Shown here: in pieces, positions 56,980-64,000 of the stretch | Numbering within the stretch: position 1 is the first letter of the stretch | Layout of the letters: each line of letters begins with the position of its first letter | From: Paenibacillus polymyxa | GTDB lineage: Bacteria; Bacillota; Bacilli; Paenibacillales; Paenibacillaceae | Assembly (NCBI RefSeq): GCF_015710975.1 | Contig: NZ_CP049783.1 | Location: 926,001 to 990,000, forward strand | DNA: 64,000 nt | Reading direction: 5' to 3' | Program-made: the position numbers and the translations under genes | Notes under the pieces: generated by a model | The model's database searches: none | The model's input: the letters and a program-made list of their open reading frames with translations, nothing else | Told to the model about the DNA's origin: nothing

Positions 56980-59115
56980 TTATTCGCCCTGCTTTTGCTC
57001 CATTGCTGCTTTTAGCAAATCACCCAAGCTGGAGCCAAAAGATTCCTTCTTTTCAAACTGTTTTACCAGCTTTTGTTGTTCCCGCTTGTTTACCCGTTGC
57101 TTGTCCTTATCTAGCGTCTCCGTAATGCCACAGGATAAGCATCTTACATACAAACCTGCCTTGCCCTCTTTCATTTCCATTTTCTTATGACACTGCGGAC
57201 AACGTCGATTGGACAAGCGTTTTTCGCCTGAACGACGGTAACCGCAATCCGCACTTGGACATACAAGAAACTTCCCTTTCTTACCTTTTTTCTCCAACAA
57301 CTTTGTACCACAATCCGGACAATGGCTATTCGTTACGTTATGGGGCTTGTACTCAGCGCTGCTATTTTTCACAGTAGAAACCAATTCTTTCGCCATAGCA
57401 CGGATAGAATTCAAAAATGGCTCAGGTTGTCCTTGACCACGGGCGATCCGTTCTAACTCCGCTTCCCATTGTGCCGTCAATTCGGGCGTTCGCAGCTGTG
57501 GAGCCGCCAGTTCGATCAGTTGCTTGCCTTTGCCAGTTGGATGCATCACGTTCCCCTGGCGCTCTATCGTATCCGAGCTGACGAGTTTCTCGATCAGATC
57601 TGCACGGGTGGCTGGAGTACCCAGGCCATGCTTTTCCATCTGAGCCAGCAGGGCTGCTTCTGTATACCGCTTCGGCGGCGTTGTTCGTCCAGCTCGTACA
57701 ATACAACGCTGCAATTGGACGGAGTCTCCTTTTTTCAGCTCAGGCAAAATAACGCCCCGTCCATTACTTTCACGGTCATCTGTCTCTTCCTCGTCCCATT
57801 CATAATGACTTTCGTCATACACAGCACGCCAACCGCTATCTTTTATGGTTGTACCTTTTACCTGAAATGTTTCCTGCCCCACCATGACCGATACAGCTAC
57901 AGCATCATAACGTGCAGGTGGGTAGAACAGACTGATAAAACGGCGTGCAATCAGATCATACAGCTTACGCTCCTCTGGGCTTAACTGATTAAGCAATAAC
58001 GTCTGCTCAGTAGGAATAATCGCATGGTGATCTGTGACTTTACTGTCATCTACAACTCGTTTTGTGATTGGCAATTTGTTACGCAATAGCGGACGTGCTA
58101 AAGAAGCATACGGACCCACGGCTACGCTACTGAGCCTTTCCTTAAGGGAATCCACCATATCGGAGGTAAGATAACGACTGTCTGTACGTGGATAGGTCAC
58201 CAGCTTATGCTGCTCATATAGACGCTGAAGAACATTAGACGTCTGCTTGGCCGAGAAGCCGTAGCGCTGGTTAGCATCTCTTTGCAGCTCAGTTAGGTCA
58301 TACGCGAGCGGGTGAGGCTCGCTTTTTTTACTTTTTTTAACACTCACAACTGTACCTTTGGCCCCCTCAAGCCTGCGGCGCAAAGTCTCTGCCTGAGTAC
58401 GGTCAAACATACGTGAATCCCCATTTTCTGCACGCCATGTTGCCTGAAAATGACCAAAATCCGCCGTCAACGTATCATATTCTTGAGAACGAAACTGGGT
58501 GATCTCTTTCTCACGTTCCATAATCATCCCCAGTGTCGGTGTCTGTACTCTTCCAGCCGAAAGCTGGGCGTTATAACGAACCGTTAACGCGCGGGTTACA
58601 TTGAGACCAATCATCCAGTCTGCTTCAGCCCTACAGCGAGCCGATTCATATAAACGATCAAACTGCTGGCCAGGCAATAATTTCGCGAAACCTGCCTTAA
58701 TTGCCTTATCCGTCTGCGAGGAAATCCATAAACGCCGGAAAGGCTTTCTCCAGTTTGCCATTTGTATAATCCAACGCGCCAACAATTCTCCTTCACGAGC
58801 AGCATCTGTTGCCACGATAAGTTCTCCAATGTCCTGTCGTTTCATCAGCTGCTGTACAGCTTTGAACTGATGATTGCTCTCCCGCAATACCTTTAACTTG
58901 GAGTTCTTCGGAAGAATGGGCAAGTCCTCTAAGTTCCAATTCGCATACTTAGAATCGTAATCCTCAGGCTCTGCTAATCCGACCAAATGACCCAGTGCCC
59001 ATGTCACTACATACTTAGGTCCTTCTATATAACTTTTATGCTTCTCACGGCTGCCCATCACACGTGCAATCTCTCTGGCCACGGATGGTTTTTCTGCCAA
59101 TACCAATACCTTCAT
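56980..59115 (-). CDS. topB: DNA topoisomerase III
   Basis: This 711-residue type IA topoisomerase has a Toprim domain (VLAEKPSVAREIARVMG, ATDAAREGELLARWI) and the active-site Tyr in VTYPRTDSRYL near residue 310. The C-terminal region carries two Cys4 zinc ribbons (CPDCGTKLLEKKG..CPSADCG, about 600-625, and CPQCHKKMEMKEG..CLSCG, about 640-660). It decatenates DNA and resolves recombination intermediates. A charged tail of about 45 residues ends the protein. Confidence 0.95.
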   Translation of the reverse strand: MKVLVLAEKPSVAREIARVMGSREKHKSYIEGPKYVVTWALGHLVGLAEPEDYDSKYANWNLEDLPILPKNSKLKVLRESNHQFKAVQQLMKRQDIGELIVATDAAREGELLARWIIQMANWRKPFRRLWISSQTDKAIKAGFAKLLPGQQFDRLYESARCRAEADWMIGLNVTRALTVRYNAQLSAGRVQTPTLGMIMEREKEITQFRSQEYDTLTADFGHFQATWRAENGDSRMFDRTQAETLRRRLEGAKGTVVSVKKSKKSEPHPLAYDLTELQRDANQRYGFSAKQTSNVLQRLYEQHKLVTYPRTDSRYLTSDMVDSLKERLSSVAVGPYASLARPLLRNKLPITKRVVDDSKVTDHHAIIPTEQTLLLNQLSPEERKLYDLIARRFISLFYPPARYDAVAVSVMVGQETFQVKGTTIKDSGWRAVYDESHYEWDEEETDDRESNGRGVILPELKKGDSVQLQRCIVRAGRTTPPKRYTEAALLAQMEKHGLGTPATRADLIEKLVSSDTIERQGNVMHPTGKGKQLIELAAPQLRTPELTAQWEAELERIARGQGQPEPFLNSIRAMAKELVSTVKNSSAEYKPHNVTNSHCPDCGTKLLEKKGKKGKFLVCPSADCGYRRSGEKRLSNRRCPQCHKKMEMKEGKAGLYVRCLSCGITETLDKDKQRVNKREQQKLVKQFEKKESFGSSLGDLLKAAMEQKQGE

Positions 59116-59247
59116 GTTACGCTCCTTTCTCTCATAATGTTAATTATACCATCCTGCCATCTTACGATAAATCTAATGCCAACCAACGTCTCTTTATTAA
59201 CACGATCTTTACACACTATTACTATTGCTTATGCATTAGTTAGCAGC

Positions 59248-60240
59248 TTACAAATCAGGCACACTCCATTTTAATAACAGACCCGCATACGTCAGGCCAC
59301 CCCCGAATCCATATAACACCACATGTTGTCCATATCTTAAACGCCCATCATCCAATCCACACTGTAAAGCCAACGGAATGGACGCCGCCGAAGTGTTGCC
59401 ATAAAACTCTACACTCGTCAGCGTCTTTTCTAAAGGTACTGCACTCTTTTCACATATGGACTCAATCATTCTCAGATTAGCGCTATGAGGTACAAACCAG
59501 TCAAGATCCTCTTTCCCCATATTTGCCTTATCCATTAATCGCTCGATTCCTGCTGGGACAGAGCGTACAGCCCATTTATAAACCTCACGTCCATTTTGAG
59601 CGATAAAACCATTATCTTGCAGCTTCTCTCCATCCAAATAGTTAGATAATCCTGCGCGATAAAGATGTGCTCCTCCTTGCCCAAAGGTTCCTATATCTGA
59701 AGTCAAAAACGACCCTTCATCCTCGTCATATTCAACAAGTGCAACCCCTGCTCCATCTCCAAAAAGAACACATGTCGTCCGGTCCGTATAATCTGTAATT
59801 TTGGATAATGTTTCGGCTCCAATCACTAGTACCTTGCGATGTAGACCACCCGTAATCAGACCATTTGCCAAATGAAGTCCATAGGCAAAGCCTGCACATG
59901 CAGCACTAACATCCATTGACCCTGTATTGGGAATATTAAAATAAGCCTGAATACGGGAAGCCGTACTTGGAAAATAGTAATCAGGTGTACTCGTCGCTAC
60001 AATGATCATGTCAACATCGTCCACATTTACGTTATAAAGGTTAACCATACGTTTAATAGCTTGTATACATAAATCAGATACATACTGATCTTCGGCCGCG
60101 ATTCGTCGTTCCCGCATACCCGTTCGTTGTACAATCCACTCGTCACTAGTCTCCACAAGCTTCTCCAAGTCGGCGTTCGTCAAAATCCGTTCAGGTACAT
60201 AAGTACCAAGGGCCGTTAACTTTGCTTTTGAATTCAACAA
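59248..60240 (-). CDS. fabH: Beta-ketoacyl-ACP synthase III
   Basis: The roughly 330-residue enzyme starts fatty-acid synthesis by condensing acyl-CoA with malonyl-ACP. The catalytic Cys is in DVSAACAGFAYGLHLA, the His in WFVPHSANLRM and the Asn in YGNTSAASIPLAL. AAAGGAG lies 10 nt before the TTG at 60240; a GTG at 60249 is only 1 nt from it. A FapR-like box covers the -35 region. A second FabH may exist elsewhere, as in B. subtilis. Confidence 0.92.
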   Translation of the reverse strand: MLNSKAKLTALGTYVPERILTNADLEKLVETSDEWIVQRTGMRERRIAAEDQYVSDLCIQAIKRMVNLYNVNVDDVDMIIVATSTPDYYFPSTASRIQAYFNIPNTGSMDVSAACAGFAYGLHLANGLITGGLHRKVLVIGAETLSKITDYTDRTTCVLFGDGAGVALVEYDEDEGSFLTSDIGTFGQGGAHLYRAGLSNYLDGEKLQDNGFIAQNGREVYKWAVRSVPAGIERLMDKANMGKEDLDWFVPHSANLRMIESICEKSAVPLEKTLTSVEFYGNTSAASIPLALQCGLDDGRLRYGQHVVLYGFGGGLTYAGLLLKWSVPDL

Positions 60241-60272
60241 TCTGATCACTCTCCTTTATAATCCTTATTCAT

Positions 60273-60305
60273 ATTATAACACCAGATACTAATACCTGGT
60301 ACTAA
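60273..60305 (-). promoter_or_regulatory. fabH promoter overlapped by FapR-like box
   Basis: On the minus strand TTAGTACCAGGTATTAG (60305-60289) matches 13 of 17 positions of the palindromic FapR consensus TTAGTACCTAGTACTAA. A perfect -10, TATAAT (60278-60273), lies 11 bp downstream, so the box covers the expected -35. Malonyl-CoA-responsive repression is expected. Confidence 0.7.
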
Positions 60306-60408
60306 TTTTCTTTAAAAAATGTCTATCTATTTACTAGCTAATATCCACAGATTCAGTCGAACTTATAACTAACTTAAACTAATTAAAAATTCTACTGATA
60401 TTTAACAC

Positions 60409-60448
60409 AAAAAAGGACCATGATCTCAAGAAGATCATGGTCCTTTTT
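60409..60448 (-). terminator. Terminator of the rRNA operon
   Basis: On the minus strand AAAAGGACCATGATCT pairs with AGATCATGGTCCTTTT, followed by a T-run, 7 bp after 5S. Confidence 0.9.
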
Positions 60449-60455
60449 ACTTGTT

Positions 60456-60572
60456 GCTTGGCGGCGTCCTACTCTCCCAGGACCCTGCGGTCCAAGTACC
60501 ATCGGCGCTGGAGGGCTTAACGGTCGTGTTCGGGATGGGTACGTGTGGAACCCCTCCGCTATCGCCACCAAA
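60456..60572 (-). rRNA. rrf: 5S ribosomal RNA
   Basis: The minus-strand sequence starts TTTGGTGGCGATAGCGGAGG, has the conserved CACACGTACCCATCCCGAACACG and CCGATGGTACTTGG segments and ends in GACGCCGCCAAGC. Length about 117 nt. Confidence 0.96.
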
Positions 60573-60724
60573 CATGAATTTGCCTCGCAAATTCTTCCGA
60601 AGCTTATTCGGTTCATCACGGATCGTGTGAATGAATAGCTATACGCTTGTCGTATGTACTTCTACATACCTTCAAGGTTACACCCTGAAAACTGGATCCG
60701 AAACTTCCTTGCGTCTTATCTTTA
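60573..60724 (-). other. 23S-5S spacer with 23S processing-stalk arm
   Basis: No tRNA is seen. The segment at about 60675-60699 (minus strand GTTTCGGATCCAGTTTTCAG...) is complementary over about 24 bp to the sequence just upstream of 23S (63773-63797), with one bulge and one G-U. This forms the usual processing stalk. Confidence 0.8.
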
Positions 60725-63667
<2,943 letters not shown>

Positions 63668-64000
63668 CTAGACTTCTCTTTTACATAAAGAAAATGTCGA
63701 TATATGCTACCTTTATTTCACTTGTTTACACAAGATCAGCTTAAAGGAATATTCTAAAACGCAATTTCGTTTCGGTATCCAGTTTTCAAGGTGCAATTCG
63801 CTTCGTTGAAGCGAAACCCGATGAATATTTCGGTTCCACACGATGTGTGAATGAAACATTCGTCGAAGCTTGAGAGTTTGAACTCTCAAAACTGAGCAAC
63901 GAGTGAGTAAGTTCAGGATATCCATTTCATTCACACATATTGTGATGAACCGAATTGAATATCCGGCCGCAGGTATATACACCTGCTGATTTGAATGTTT
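63668..64000 (-). other. 16S-23S spacer (partial), no tRNA
   Basis: No tRNA gene fits in these 333 bases. The 23S processing-stalk arm lies at 63773-63797, and a perfect palindrome, TTGAGAGTTTGAACTCTCAA, at 63870-63889. 16S rRNA is expected just beyond the window. Confidence 0.75.

Noticed and set aside
63668..64000. tRNA genes in the 16S-23S spacer
   Set aside because: No cloverleaf or T-loop GGTTCGA-type motif with matching stems was found.

Overview
The window looks like the chromosome of an endospore-forming Firmicute, most likely a Paenibacillus close to P. polymyxa. The evidence is a purEKBCSQLFMNHD operon in Bacillus order with PurR boxes and a guanine riboswitch, a Tlp-type spore protein gene, a DUF4023-type small protein, FapR-, Fur- and CcpA-like sites, strong AGGAGG ribosome binding sites with frequent GTG/TTG starts, and a 23S-5S rRNA block. 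Most genes and the rRNA operon lie on the minus strand. No prophage, insertion sequence, CRISPR array or tRNA was seen.

Layout. 1-5.3 kb: partial RlmD-type rRNA methyltransferase, diacylglycerol kinase, CbiX/SirB-like chelatase, TrpR-like YerC, a basic hypothetical protein and CorA. 5.3-8 kb: a glutamine-type ABC importer with a fused binding protein-permease. 8-11 kb: low-affinity phosphate transport (PiT plus DUF47) and a DUF3048 lipoprotein. 11.3-16 kb: DoxX under an FNR/CRP-like site, a tandem repeat, a secreted protein, a dioxygenase, a hydrolase and small proteins. 16-25.6 kb: a Fur-controlled siderophore importer, arabinanase, threonine dehydratase and a sugar ABC importer. 25.8-29 kb: tlp, an esterase, an SdpR/SdpI pair, an aldo-keto reductase and a monooxygenase. 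29-35 kb: a CitA/DcuS-type two-component system followed by a Fur-controlled importer resembling ferric-citrate systems. 35-38.6 kb: OsmC, a second amino-acid ABC importer and a TetR regulator. 38.7-53.7 kb: the whole de novo purine operon. 53.8-60.3 kb: stress protein, small proteins, asparaginase, topoisomerase III and FabH under a FapR-like box. 60.4-64 kb: 5S rRNA, 23S rRNA and part of the 16S-23S spacer.

The most unusual feature is a noncoding repeat family of about 135 bp present in three copies (5.6, 44.0 and 50.2 kb). All three copies keep the same unpaired sequence blocks, while their stems differ in sequence and still pair, which is the signature of a selected structure. Each copy lies beside a cluster of long hairpins. 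Two full modules of 600-700 bp sit in the same orientation inside the purine operon, between purF and purM and between purC and purB, genes that are nearly contiguous in Bacillus. A second short repeat closes both purine modules just upstream of purM and purC.

Purine synthesis appears to be controlled in layers: PurR boxes upstream of the promoter, a guanine riboswitch with a readable terminator/antiterminator switch in the leader, and possibly the structured intergenic modules acting on individual genes within the transcript.
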